Below, piece after piece: positions 33,250-44,979 of a stretch of DNA of 64,000 nucleotides; within the stretch, counting starts at the first letter, position 1, and every line of letters starts with the position of its first letter. The position numbers and the translations under genes were made by a program. Under the pieces are notes generated by a model. The model did no database searches, had not been told where the DNA came from, and saw only the letters and a list, made by a program, of their open reading frames with translations. This DNA is from Ascaphus truei (taxonomy: Eukaryota > Chordata > Amphibia > Anura > Ascaphidae). The stretch is from NCBI GenBank assembly GCA_036426205.1, contig CM071571.1, positions 108,163,257-108,227,256 of the forward strand. Direction: 5' to 3'.

Positions 33250-34976
33250 CGAAATCTCAGCTGCCCAGCAGAGAGGAGCGCCATGTATGATAATAGAAAT
33301 TTCAAAGTAAAGATGGCGACCGCAAGAAGTGAAGTTCCGCGCGGTGTGGAGAATCAAAGATGGCGGCCAGCGCCAGACGGAGAGAGTGCACGTGGTGTGT
33401 GTACCCCAGAGGAGGGAGCTGCAGAAGGGACTTTTGCAAGTATGCTGTGGAGTGGCGTCAAGGCTGTGGCCGTGCCGTTTTTGTCCTGCCTACGATACCG
33501 GGGTGCTATCCTGGAGGACAGTGTTGAGGACATTGTAATTATGTGTGGTGCGGATGGAAAACCTGATTGCCAGACGGTGATCCCTATACAAAGATCTACC
33601 TCAGTTGCTATTGTGAATGGCCGTGCGAACCAAGATGGCGGTTCCCATTTCCCTGGGAGACCGCGTGGGCCGAGTGCAGAGAATGCTGCAAATGCAAAGA
33701 TTGCAAGGAGTTGGACGGGATTGGCGCCAAGTAAAGAACCCCACCCTGTTGGGGGTAGTGGCGCGAAAGCTGTGGCCGCGCCCTCCTGGACTGTAACAGA
33801 TTCAGAGCCAGTGCTGGGTCACCCAGTGAATCTTTGGGACCCTCCCCTAATATCCACCAGGGGGAGGGACCTCTACCTTTGTCAAATGAGAGCGAGCTAG
33901 CTGAGGGAGGAGTTAAAGGAACGACCCCTGCCTTTCAGTTGCGAGGAGCTGGTGAACAGGCAAGACCACTGTGCAAAGTGTCCCCTGTAACCAGTACTAC
34001 AGTGAAAGAGAAAGACATGGACATTTCAGCCCACACCTACTCCTTGCCAGGAGGCTTCCTGGTAATCAGGGCCGGGGATGCTGAAACCGTACGATGCCTG
34101 TGTATGCAGTGCCGATTGCTGGGCGGAGAAGCCAGTACCACGGCAAAGTGTTCCCAATGTGGCATCTACTACCTGTGGGCCGTGCAGACCTTTGCGCCTG
34201 GGAAGACTGTGGAGGAAGGCGGAGACACAGCCAAGCTGACGGCTGAAGCAGCCCATCATATCAAAGCCGAGAAAACTGATCCCGGAGGATGGGGATCGCT
34301 CTTGATGATCGCGACTTAGCCTAAAGGAACAGGGGTCTGCAACCGCAGTGAGAACCTGGAACCTCACTGTCGGTCCCCTGCGGGAGTGCCACTACCTGAG
34401 TCGGAGTCTGCCTCTTCGGGCGAAGAACAAGCAAGCCCGACATCGGTGGCGATGCGCCTACCGGCGGACCACTACAGCGGCGCTGTAAAAGAACCAGGCC
34501 TTACCTGTCAAGTGGCGGAGCTGAGTCTCAAGGTGCCGAGATCACCTGTGCGGAGGCAACCGGAGCGGAGGAGTCCCACGGCTGTGGTGACTTCCAACGC
34601 GGTAGGCGGAGACGACACCATCCCGAGCCGAAGGAGCGGTGAGACACATCCTTACCCTCCACAGGCACCGATGGTGACGGTGCAGGAAGGCCCAGCCCAG
34701 GCCCAAGCAGAATGGAGAGAAGAACCTTCACTTCCGGCAGCGGAGGTCGTTGTGGAAGAAGAGGTTCCGGCTGCGCCTCATCCCCAGAGACTGATGACAT
34801 CACTTCCAGCGGACATTGCGGAACCGGATGGAAGATGGCTGTGCCCTCGCGACCGCCGTGCTGTACCGGTTCGCCTGGAACCGGGAAGGGAAAGAGCTGG
34901 CAGGCTATGCGGAAGCCTGGAAACCAAGAGACTGGTGAGTCCAAACCCCAACCTGCTGGTACTGGCCGAGGTATAG
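33250..34976 (+). pseudogene. Gag-like N-terminal region with a zinc ribbon
   Basis: Leader and start of the coding region of the LTR element at 31.95 kb. An ATG at 34017 opens MDISAHTYSLPGGFLVI, then C-L-C-M-Q-C ... C-S-Q-C-G-I-Y-Y-L-W, a CxxC-x(14-16)-CxxC zinc-ribbon-like module. The frame stops at 34317 and resumes at 34386 (PTSVAMRLPADHYSG, RRSPTAVVTSNAVGGDDTI), running to 34976. The same modules in the same order occur at 55.3 and 61.8 kb (LPGGLLV, CLCVHCGILG, CPQCGAFYLW, TSVAMRLQA, KSPTAVVT), so a real protein is being read. I do not recognise the family. The position after LTR and PBS suggests Gag. It is broken by at least one stop and a frameshift. Confidence 0.6.
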
Positions 34977-35938
34977 TGAAGCTGCGGGTCGCTGTACCGC
35001 ACCGGCCGATAGCCCTCCCCTATGCTTTGCCCCCGGCCACTGCCCAATGCCCTGTCCCTGTCACCTCGTCATCTGGGTCCCAGTCGAGCCAAGGGTTGTC
35101 TGGGGAGTCACGGGACACTTCCGATGAACGGACTGGGTCGAATTTGGACTGGGGGGATTGCTTCACATTCGATGAGGGATCGGGGAGAGAAATGTTTTTG
35201 CGCAAAATGTCATCATGTACTAGCGATGGTAATAGTGCTGTTAATGTCTGGTGTAGACCTAAGCGCCTTGGATCCAATTCTAGGTCCACAGGGACATCCG
35301 GAATTTCTTCAGGGGGAGAACCGGAAGAGAGTGAGCATACTGTTGCACTCACATAGTGGGTAAAAGAGAGGGAGACCCGGTGGTGGGCGCCCTTGTATGA
35401 GGGGTATGAGGCCTGGTTGGACCGTACACGGTTCATACTAAAGACGGATGGCATAGTGGACTACTGGTGGGACGTAGATGAGTTCTCTGAAAAGGAGCGC
35501 TTTGAGGAGCGCTTTGAGGAGCTCCGAAAGCGGTGGTATGATATCCAAAAGGGGTTAGTTACTCCCTGGGGGTCATCTATATTTCTTGACCTAGTCGACC
35601 CTGATGAGCCATTATCGTGGGTACTGCCAGGCACGGCAGGCAACAAGAACTTAATCCGCACTAGCAGGGCTGAGAGGGCAATTGTAACTAAGTATAAGAA
35701 GTCTCATGGCCTAGAGTATCCATACGTGCCGGAACCCTTGATGCAAGAGATTGAGGATAATAGGGATACGTGGTTGAGGGAGACTGTGGAGGAGTATATT
35801 ATGAGCAAATCAGGTGGTCATGCAGGTTTCAAAACTGAGGAACGAATCTCCTATCTTATGAGAGTATGGAGTGTTGGGCGCAACATTTTCATGAATAGCA
35901 AAAACAAAATAACTAAATTCAGCGCTAGACCTATATAA
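34712..35938 (+). pseudogene. Gag-like C-terminal region (charged helical domain)
   Basis: Continues the LTR element in another frame: open from 34712 to 35938 except for one TAG (35354-35356). The first half is Ser/Gly/Glu-rich (SSSGSQSSQGLSGESRDTSD). The second half from 35357 is compact and highly charged: WVKERETRWWAPLYEGYEAW, then DEFSEKERFEERFEELRKRW, DLVDPDEPLSWVLPG, and a C-terminal part with SRAERAIVTKYKKSHGLEYP and TEERISYLMRVW. About 195 codons follow the stop. The helix-rich, Trp/Arg-rich make-up would suit a capsid or matrix domain. No protease, RT or integrase follows: unrelated pyrimidine-rich DNA begins after the TAA at 35937. Confidence 0.55.
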
Positions 35939-35939
35939 A

Positions 35940-36655
35940 CAGTGCCCCCCCCCATGCCCGCTCTCATGATATCTCCTAACCAAAACCTAGTTATTTATAA
36001 AATCTTATGCTAAAATGTATGCTCATATTAACCTCTTTACTATCTCTTATGTCCCTCATTTCGCCTTATCCCTTTCTTAGCTCGCTTATCCTTTCCATTT
36101 AATAACCTTGTCAACCTCTTATCTCTTTGATTTCTCCTCCTTCTCTACCCTTATCTATTAGCTAAAGATTCACTGCAACTTATTATCGACTAACTATCCT
36201 ATCTCTTAACGCAACTTTAACTCTCTTACTTCCTATGACTGGGAGCTCCCCGGTTCACTGCCCTACCCTACCCCTATGACTAATCCTAAATTTCCTTGTT
36301 AGGTATTAACCACCACTTCCTCTGCTGTCCTAATAGTACCCTTCTAACTTTATATTTGGCCTGGACTATTTTATGTTACTTTCTTTCTGTTTAGCTATCC
36401 TATTCTTGCCGATTATTGATTCAACCCTATCTGCCTTCATCTTGCTCCATCGTCTTACACCCTGAACCACTTCCTCTCGCACCAAAGTGTTACTTAACTC
36501 GCTCCCACTTTGTTAATGGCTCCTGGCTTACCTCTCTTCTCTAACCTAGAGTATACTACTCCCACCCTTTTACCCTATCTCTGGTTCTCCCTGGCCTGCA
36601 TCTGCGACGGTGGAGCTTCCTGTCCTCCCTCTTACATATAGTCCCATTTTCCTTA
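35940..36655. other. Pyrimidine-rich stretch, unassigned
   Basis: C/T-rich on the plus strand (CTCTTA, CCTATC, TTCCT words), with no coding sequence seen. It lies between the gag-like region and a minus-strand L1 5' end, and could be a 3' UTR of that L1 joined by internal deletion. Confidence 0.4.
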
Positions 36656-36659
36656 ACTG

Positions 36660-37195
36660 TCCTTATAGTCTGGTGCACCTTCGTTTCGAGTTCTCCCGTC
36701 CTCTCCCCCAGGCTGTTGACCTCCTTTATTAGTTCTTTAATTTCAGCCTGTATTAGTGTTTTTAGGTCTTTATTAAGACGTGTGAAATCACAGCACCTTA
36801 CCGTCTACAATTCATGGCTGTCCAGCACCTCCTCTTCTCCCTCCTGCTCTGTGTCGGAGCCTGGGTTTGAATTGGGAGCCATGTCTATGTCTGCACTCCC
36901 TGAACTAGCACCGCTGAGGTACTGCCTCATGTCGGGTATTCCTTTCTTCTTTGGGGTTTTTGTCAGTCGCGGTGCAATCCCCGCTGGTTTATTGTGCTGG
37001 CAGTGTGAATATTAGTCTGCTGCGGGTGCTTTTTAATGGTTTTGGCTTCTTTATATTACGAGCGGGGCACGGAGCTGTCAGACTAACCGACCATGCTCCT
37101 TGTCGTTGCGCATGCGCCTCCAGAAATTTCTGTTTTAATTCTGTACCTTCAAAATCTGCTTTGACTAATTGTTCATGGAAGTTTCTACCCCTCTT
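36660..37195 (-). pseudogene. L1-type LINE 5' UTR and ORF1 start
   Basis: On the minus strand, GC-balanced leader DNA at 37195-36985 is followed by an ORF1-like start. It reads MRQYLSGASSGSADIDMAPN near 36930-36880, then DTEQEGEEEVLDSHE, then DLKTLIQAEIKELIKEVNSL and GERTRELETK. The last blocks are the N-terminal coiled coil of L1/Tx1 ORF1. Reading frames shift at least once. The rest of ORF1 and all of ORF2 are absent to the left, so this is an internally deleted 5' piece. Confidence 0.62.
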
Positions 37196-37235
37196 CTAAG
37201 AAAAGAGAGGTCTGTTTGTAAAGATGGGAGTCAGC

Positions 37236-37890
37236 AGGGGGTCACTTTGTAAAAGTGGCCAATGACTTACAGTATAATAATGTTTTTAATTCATCCACTC
37301 TGAGTGCTTAAAGTCATCACAAATGTTAATGAAAATGTTTTGTTTATGTGATAGTCTCCTCTCAGGGACAGGATGGGACAATCACGTGGTGGGAGCTCTG
37401 CTTTAGTGCGTTGTGTATTCAATAATTCAGTTTGATAGCCCCTATCCTTAAATGTATCACATATGGTGGTGAGACTATTGTCAATGCTCCTAGGTGTACT
37501 AATAAAACTTCTTGCCCTTAAGAGCTGACTATAAGGCAAACATCTGATAGAACTCCGTGGGTTTAAACTAGTGTAGTTTCCTAAAAGTTCAAAGGTTTTT
37601 TCTGTCCGTTACTTTAGTTAAAATGTCCATCTCTAGTTTATGATCCACTATCTTTATTGTAGTATCTAAAAAGTTGATGGAAGTGCTGTTATGGATGCAT
37701 GTAAAGTCAATAGTGCTATGTGCTATGTTAATTTCTGAGACAAAGCTAAGTAATGCTGACTCACTTCTCTGCAACACCATAACACATCATCATGCACATA
37801 GTAATTTATTTTCCTTTGTTTCTCAGTGCTGTCTATCACTTTGTCATTCTTCAACATCCGTTTATGGTTTTCAATGGATAACAAATAAAG
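37236..37890 (-). pseudogene. PLE reverse-transcriptase fragment (minus strand)
   Basis: Minus-strand 37780-37590 encodes LLSFVSEINIAHSTIDFTC followed by SINFLDTTIKI and LTKVTDRKNLL, the PLE block after the catalytic motif (the SIxFLDL pattern and the 'K.TDRN.LL' pattern). 37539-37291 encodes SQLLRARSFISTPRSIDNSL, then FKDRGYQTELLNT, corresponding to QFLRLRRNCSTEEGF and FQQRGYYGPELQQTL in the PLE at 46.5 kb. YIDD and GIY-YIG parts are missing. It is orientated opposite to the other PLEs. Confidence 0.75.
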
Positions 37891-38029
37891 AATATTGAAG
37901 AAGGAAGAAAAGAACAGAGGACCTGAAGATAAGGATCATTGCATCATGGACGCCGAACTTCCAGATACATCGGGAATCGGAGGGTGAAGACAACTAAAGG
38001 TAAGAAAAATATTGAATGTATGTAATTTT

Positions 38030-38935
38030 TGTTATTCAGGGTTTCGATTGTATTTTTTTTTGTTTTGTTTTTGCTTGCCCATTGACTGCTAATATATTTA
38101 TCTGTGCCCCTTTAGGGTATAGATAAATATAGTGGCAGGCAATGCATTTTTTTGGCAATTGGTTGTTTTGAATTAATTGTAAACATATTTCTGTTTATTG
38201 TTTTGAGTTCATTGTTATGTATTTGGAGGGCTTGTTTTTATTGAATGTTTGGATTGTTTAGGCATTTGAATTCTTTTATTGATGTGTTGTTTAGGGGTTT
38301 TAGTTCTTTTATTCTTCTGGTGTTTCTGCTTTTTAGTTATTTTATTGTTCTAGTGTTTAGGCGTTTGATTTCATTGTTATGTATTTGGAGGGCTTGTTTT
38401 TATTGAATGTTTGGATTGTTTAGGCATTTGAATTTTTTATTGATGTGTTGTTTAGGGGTTTTAGTTATTTTATTCTTCTGGTGTTTATGTTTTTTAGTTA
38501 TTTTATTCTTCTGGTGTTCAGGCATTTTAGTTATTTTATTGTTCTAGTGTTTAGGCGTTTGATTTCTTTTAATGTTGTGTTGTTTAGAGGTTTGATTTCT
38601 TTTATTCTTTTGGTGTTTAGGTACTTGGGTATTTTTTTATTGTTGTGTCTTTTTGGTGCAGTTATTTTTTTGGGTTGCCTATTGACTTCTACTGTATAGT
38701 GGCTAATCATGCCCATATTATATGGGCATGATGTACCATTGTGCCAATCAATGGCTAGAGTGTGGGGATAGTTGCCCCAGGGTGGGTGGTTGGGCCACCT
38801 GAGTGGGTAGCAGGGGAGGCGGGTTAACCCCTTAATTACAATAACTGTTACTAATCGTTAAGGTGATTAAGGGGTTTGGGGACATTAGATGGTATTTTGA
38901 GCCTAGAGAGGGTACATTCCCATCGGCGTCGCCTT
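38030..38935 (+). mobile_element. Harbinger-type interior with a minisatellite
   Basis: Ends with GGGTTAACCCCTTAATTAC and AACTGTTACTAATCGTTAAG, motifs shared with the elements at 14.4, 19.2, 24.7 and 44.6 kb. It includes TGGGGATAGTTGCCCCAGGG. The interior 38200-38640 is a T-rich tandem array. No clear terminal repeats are visible. Confidence 0.5.
38200..38640 (+). repeat. T/G-rich minisatellite with a 165-bp higher-order unit
   Basis: Units of about 27-30 bases (TTTTATTCTTCTGGTGTTTAGG-like). A block GTTATGTATTTGGAGGGCTT...GTTTGGATTGTTTAGGCATTTG is repeated about 165 bases apart (38213 and 38379). Confidence 0.85.
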
Positions 38936-39469
38936 ACTCTTCGGTGTGTGTACGGCTACTAAGTTGCATCTTTCATTGGCCAATATCCTCAACCCTAAGG
39001 GATATCTGGTAAACTTGTATCAGTTCTATGTTTTTAATATCCTTCATATAGTGTTATTGTATACTCTATGTGGCACTAATCTATCTGGTTTTTATTTTAT
39101 TTGATATTATACATTCTATTTACTATTTCTATACTACGTGATTTTTTGCGCTTGTGGTTTCTTTACACTTCTGTTTTCTATGATGTTGTGTCATCAATTT
39201 TAACTGGCTGCATTTTTTCACTTTTTTAGTCTAGTCTATTTACCTACCACATTACTTTTATAGTTCTGTTGGATATACAGTTTGCTTTGAGCGCACTATC
39301 ATTTTACTTCTATATCTATCTGATTTAATACTGACTAACCTTAAAACTCGCCCCACAAATCAAGCATCCAAATAGCTTGCACTTATGGCTTTTGTCCCAC
39401 GACCATTGTGGCCAAGCACTGCAAGCTACAGCACTTATTCCCTCACCTGCTGTCTCTGTAAGTCTCCCA

Positions 39470-39670
39470 TCATACCACTTAGATTGAAAGCTCTTCAGGG
39501 CAGGGATTTCCTTTCCTATTGTCTGATTTTGCTGCGCTAATTGTATTATTATAATTCCCTGTACTGTATTCTTTGTGAAGTGCTGAGTACACTTTTGGCG
39601 CTATATAAGTAAAGATATACATACATACATTCATACATACATACATATATACATACATACATACATACAA
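39470..39670 (+). mobile_element. L2-type 3' tail with (CATA)n
   Basis: TTAGATTGAAAGCTCTTCAG, then GTGAAGTGCTGAGTACACTT, then GGCGCTATATAAGTAAAG and (ATACATAC)n to 39670. This matches the L2 tails at 19.9 (inverse), 56.6 and 63.1 kb, but is more diverged. Coding sequence upstream is not recognisable. Confidence 0.75.
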
Positions 39671-39889
39671 GTGAAACTTCCTAGGATATTGTCACTGAAA
39701 TTGTATTTTTTTGTTTATGCTTTTGGTACAATTAAATACTTTTGAGTATATATTTTTTTCTCAGCAGACATTTGCATTCTGTAGTATCAGTTGGAATAGA
39801 TGTTAAAAGCCAATTAAGATAACGAAAGTAGAAGACAAATATTTTGGAGTGTAAAGTATGTAAATGCTGTTACTCTCAAAAGTATGTTG

Positions 39890-40330
39890 TTATTACAAAT
39901 GGGACATTTTTTAAAAATGTTTTGCTATTTGTACTTCTATTTTTGTATTGTGTGTGTGTGTGTGTGTTTGCATTTTCTCAGTTTTTTTTAAATAAATGGT
40001 GCATTTTTAAACGGTTTGCTATTTGCACTTCTATATTTTTATTCACCGGGACTAAGTGAGTGTGTGTGTGTGTGTGTGTATGGGTCTAATCATTTGCACT
40101 TTTTCAGTTGTAATTTCAAATGGGGCATTTTCACAATTGTTGTTTTTTGCACTTCTATACACTTCTATACAGTATTTGTATTCAGTGTGTGTATGTGTTG
40201 CATTTTTGGCATTTTTGGCACTTTGTCAGTGGCTATAAGAAATGGGCCATTTGTATAGTTTTTGCTATTTGTACTTAGTTTAGTTATGTTTAGTGTTTGT
40301 TTTATTTTGTGTGTGTGTGTGTCTGCGCAT
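39890..40330 (+). repeat. Minisatellite, four units near 110-130 bases with (GT)n
   Basis: Units contain AAATGGG(A/G)CATTTTT, TTTGCTATTTG(T/C)ACTT, CTAT...TTGTATT and a GTGTGTGT stretch. Unit starts lie near 39896, 39992, 40117 and 40236, with variable GT length. Confidence 0.8.
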
Positions 40331-40489
40331 GCACAGGCAGACCTGGACCCCTCTGTGTATGCGTTTGCTGTGGTGGGTTCTACTGTGCATGGGCTTGTTG
40401 TGCCAAACGTCTCTGCGCAGGCACAGGCACAGGCAGAGCCAGAACCCTCTGTGCATGTGAAGGCTGGTTTGGGTTAGTCTGCACATGTG

Positions 40490-41670
40490 CCGGATGTGAG
40501 CGTTCTTGGTGCCGACAGGCTAATCTACGCGTGCGCACGGCAACTGCCTCTTTTGCCCACAATTACCCTAATTTTCCCACACTTATGTCACGTCCGTTAC
40601 TGTACTACTGTCTGCACAAAGGAGATTCATGCCAGCAAAGAAATTTCACTTCAAAAACATAGCTCATAGGCAAAGGAATTACTTGATTGGCGGGCAAAAG
40701 TGCCCATTCACTATGTTGGGTTGTTATTGAGGCTTAAAATATTAAATTATATAAGGAAGGAGATATTAATAAGTTAACTTAGGGGTATGTAAGAAAAAGT
40801 GCTCCTTTAAATTAAGAGTTAATCCCTTACGTTTTTGGTGATATGAGATTCCTACCTCTTATGCACTACCCTACTTTTCACCATATTGAACTCAAAATTG
40901 CCAGATCCACACTGGTTATTTATCTTTGGCTGGTCCTAATAGTTACCACCGAATTTAGAAGACTTTTCTTACTTCAGTTACCATGTAATCTAACTGAGAT
41001 CTTTCATCGCTGCAGGGTATTATAGAGTAGTGGTAAACTATAAAGGGAATATATAATTAATTTGAAACCGCTTTAGAAGAAATGGATAAAGAAAACTACA
41101 GTAAAAGTTCAAATTAAAATGTTATTCCGGTCATTTATTTCTGGCACCCAGAAATCTTGCATATGTTTGATAGGCATCACTGTATCTGATCACACTGCCA
41201 GTGCCATTAATGTTAGCAATTACTTAGTCAAAAATGCCACATTGAATTTGAGATACCACAGCAATAAATTGGAAGCATAACCTTAGCTTATCTCAAAAAG
41301 TGGATTGATTTTTAGAAGGACTGCAGAAGGACTGCAGCATTTAGATTTGTCCAGCATCAGAAAGAAAACATGGACAGTAGTTTCTCACTAGAAAAAATAT
41401 TAAAATGTACTGTTACAAAATCTCTTTGTGTCTCTCTTTCCTTCATAGCCATGTTGGACATTAACTGATAGGCAATGTATATTTGGAGGACCATAATGGA
41501 TTCCAAGGAGTTAACTTACCCCAAATTATTATTCCTTAACACTAGCTGAACTATCCCACGCCATGCATGCGTCATTGGATGGTAATTGCAATCTTTTACA
41601 AACCACTAAGGAAATGAAAGAGTTAAACTTCCCACCTCCTTTTTTTTGTGGGAAGTTTCCTCTCACATGA
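40490..41670. other. Unassigned stretch
   Basis: No gene or element signature recognised. Short open frames lack any domain. Confidence 0.5.
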
Positions 41671-41676
41671 AATGTA

Positions 41677-41960
41677 CAGATGCAGCGGCCGTTATCCGAA
41701 CATTTCACGATTTGTATTCCAGGGCGTACCCAGGTCGTGCCGCATGATTTATTCAAACTTTCCCACGTTAAGACGCGTGTTTACTAGTGTTTTTACTAGT
41801 GCCGGCGCTGGCACATTGCAGGATTGGGATAGGTGTGACTGGTGTGATTGGCGGCATTCACGGCAGCGTTCATGGAAGAATAACGAGTGAATGCCGCGTG
41901 GAATACAGCAGAATACGAAAACGGCTCCATGAAATGTTCGGATAACGGCCGCTGCATCTG
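41677..41960. mobile_element. 284-bp MITE with perfect 31-bp inverted ends, TA flanks
   Basis: Arms 41677-41707 and 41930-41960 are exact inverses, starting CAGATGCAGCGGCCGTTATC and ending ACATTTCA. TA lies directly outside on both sides, so a TA target duplication (mariner/Tc1-like) fits. A second, weaker inverted block (TGTATTCCAGGGC / GTGGAATACAGCA) lies just inside. It has the same ends as the element at 15331-15683. The perfect arms suggest a young copy. Confidence 0.88.
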
Positions 41961-41962
41961 TA

Positions 41963-43130
41963 CGGTTAATTTCCATCTCCATGTGATTAAAACTACTAAC
42001 TACATTAAAATAGAACTACTATAACTAGAATCGATTGTACTTACTATAATTATCACATGGGGGCTGTTTAGTTTACTTAGTGTGTTTTTTTTAGCATTAT
42101 CACCTACATGCTGAGGCATGATTTTGTAGTAAATATGAAAATGCACTGGGCTTGTAGCAAATTTTCGAGAAGACTAGTAATTACAATCTTAATTTTTTTC
42201 TCTCTCCATATATTGCTACTTAATGGAATGAGATCACATAGTTAAGAAGGTGTTGTTGTGAATTTTTGTCAATTAAACTGAGTATACTGTATTAACATAT
42301 GTGCGTTTGTGTTCTTTACTTTAGCCAATTTACCATTTCCATTATCAACATTTGAACACACCCCTTTTTCTTTAACTAAATGGCTATATGTTGCTTGGAG
42401 CATTATGTGATGCACAACAAGCAAATGCGGAAGTATTGTAGACAGCTTAGAATAAGCTTGACAAGTACTGATCAATAGACACACAAGGTAATCTAGGATT
42501 TTGCGCAATTGTAACTTTCTTAAATAGCCCCTCATGAGTTTTGTAATGACCTATTACATTCTTTAAACAGATATAATTATCAGAGGAAATTGCTTCTGTC
42601 CAAGGTGAAAGAGGCGGAGAAAAGTAACCCAACTTTAACACTCAGACCCTCTGCTGTATGTTATATAAATGAATTAAAACGTAACTTTACTGATCATATT
42701 ACCTAAAATAATGGTGGTTGACATAAACATATTTAAGACACGCTGATCCTATGATGGGTGCTGGAGGCACTCTGGATCAATATTAAAATAGATAGCTGAG
42801 TTAGATTGGATAAACTATCTAATTAAGGGATCTGGTGTGTGGACAACCCTCATACAGGTCTAGCTGGATGAGTCATAAGAGTTAATGCAGTATTTCTATT
42901 ATAATGTTAGAAACATTCTGTTGCTCTATGATGGCATAACTCCTAAAGTTTGATATATTCTACTACTAAAGCTCTCTGATGCAGTAATAGATATAATAGT
43001 GAGTCACAAGGTACAGACACTACAATATAAGTGTTGTTTAAGTGATAACACTTCCAGATGTGTCAATCCACATAAACAATTAGTGCTGTGTGGCAGTGAA
43101 TGTTAACTGTGTGCGCTATAGCTACAGCTG
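41963..43130. other. Unassigned AT-rich stretch
   Basis: No coding, RNA or element signature recognised. Confidence 0.5.
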
Positions 43131-43392
43131 TGATTCCACACTTAGGGGCCTTTGCAAAGAACTGCGAGAATGGCCATTCGCCAGACTTAGAACTCTCCAT
43201 GTTTTTGGCGGATTCCCCTCGCAGTATGCAGGAAAGTGCGCATATCTGGGAGAGGAATCCGGTAGAGATGGCGAGCCCTGGCGAGAAGGGCTCCGCTGGC
43301 GAGATCTGTCAGCAGAGAGCGAGATCCGCCTCTCTCTGCACAAATCTCGCCGGCAAATAATTTTTTTTACATAACAAATCTATTACTATTGT

Positions 43393-43645
43393 AGATGTGC
43401 AGGGGGTCTCCGGAGATGAACCAAGTTGGTTTTATGTCCGGGGACCCCCTGCTTCCGAAGATACAGGCCCCGTTATGAGGTGCCGGTATCTCCTATGCAT
43501 GGAGATAGCCCAATCACGTGACGCGGGATATTTCCATTCATAGGAGATACCGGCACCCCATAAAGGTGCCTGTATCTAGATGTGCAGGGGGTCCCCGGAC
43601 ATAAAACCAACACGGTTCATGTCCGGAGACCCTCTGCACATGTAC
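43393..43645. repeat. Palindrome, about 112-bp arms
   Basis: The left arm 43393-43506 (GATGTGCAGGGGGTCTCCGG... GGTGCCGGTATCTCCTATG) and the right arm 43536-43645 are inverse copies. They include GGTTTTATGTCCGGGGACC and its inverse. Words match the 18.8-kb palindrome. Confidence 0.88.
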
Positions 43646-43956
43646 ACTATTAATAAAAATACAGTAATGCTGCTTCATTACCTTAGAGGCTATCCGTTAA
43701 GGCAATGAAGGGGTTACGTGACAGTAGCATGTTTATTGGGGACAATTGCCCCCCATAAACATAGCAAAACACAGCACAATCAGCCTCTGTGCCCCCAAAC
43801 CCCCCTTATATACATAACCCATAGTTATTTTTTTAGGCACAGGAATGGTACTATAGGCTGGCGGTGGCCCTCGAGTGTTTCCGCAGGGGTCCCCGCTTGC
43901 CTGCAGTATCAATCATGTGCCCCAAAAAAATAATTTAAAAACACAAATACTACTAC

Positions 43957-44288
43957 AGGTTCTGGAGGCCTGTTGGTGGGTCCCTCCAGGCGCCATGGCC
44001 CACCAGGTGGTCTCATTGGGTCCCCACGGTAGGCTAGCAGATGTCTGGGAGCCCCGGGTCAGACCCACAGGTGTCTGAGGGGCCTCGGGTGGTTCCCACG
44101 GGGGTCTGTGGACCCACGGGTGCTCACTACGGGTCTGCGGTGCCCCCACAAATGTGGGTCTGACCCGGGGCTCCCAGACATCCGCGGGCCTACCGTGGGG
44201 ACCCAATTGTGGCCCACGGTGACCCGCGGAGACCACCTGGTGGGCCATGGTGCCTGGCAGGACCCACCAACAGGACTCCAGAACCTGT
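43957..44288. repeat. Palindrome, about 160-bp arms, G/C-rich
   Basis: ACAGGTTCTGGAGGCCTGTT at the left is mirrored by AACAGGACTCCAGAACCTGT at the right. CCATGGCCCACCAGGTGGTC / GACCACCTGGTGGGCCATGG and GAGCCCCGGGTCAGACCCAC / GTGGGTCTGACCCGGGGCTC also pair. The centre lies near 44122. Confidence 0.9.
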
Positions 44289-44979
44289 ATGAAACAAGTT
44301 GCTGGTAACCTGTAGGTCTGTGAGGTGACCTGTCAGGCCCACCGGGACTCACGTGGGCCTGGGGTATGAACCCTGTATGTAAAAGGATAAATCATGTATT
44401 TATGGGAGGGCACAGGGGGTGGGTTATGTATTTAATAAATAGAATGATGTTTATTGTGGGGCAGTGTATTGTTTTTATTGTGGGTACTGGGGGTGGTGGG
44501 AGGGGGTATTGGCCCCAAGGGTATGTGGGTAGGCCTCCCGGCTCGGTAGTGGTTGAGGGTGATTAGGCCTCACGGGGTGGGGGGTTAATGGGGGAGGGTA
44601 TTTAGGCTTCCCGGGTGGTGGGTGAGGGTGGGTTAACCCCTTAATGCTTGTAGCGGTTAATAACCGCTATAGTGATTAAGGGGTTAGGGGACATTACATT
44701 GGATGTTTTTATTCTTGTGTATGTCTTGCAGCATTGAAGGGGGCATGGGCAGGATGAAGATGAGGGTGAAAACGGCCTTCATCGTGGGTGCCTGTAAAAG
44801 GTAAGTGTAATATGTTTTTACTGTATTTATTGAAAGTTATATGTATTTCAAATGGGCAAATGCATTATTATCCATATGTGGATAATAGTCATTTTGCCCA
44901 TTACTGTATTTTATGTGTTAGGGGGTGAATTTAGTTATAAATATTGTTTATTAGTTTTGGAGGTGCAACATTGGTACCG

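Noticed and set aside
33244..33900. A 218-codon frame upstream of the gag-like start, as a separate gene
   Set aside because: It lies in the leader between primer site and the conserved MDIS/MSEM start. The matching leader in the 55-kb copy is open too but shows little clear protein conservation, so I treat it as leader.
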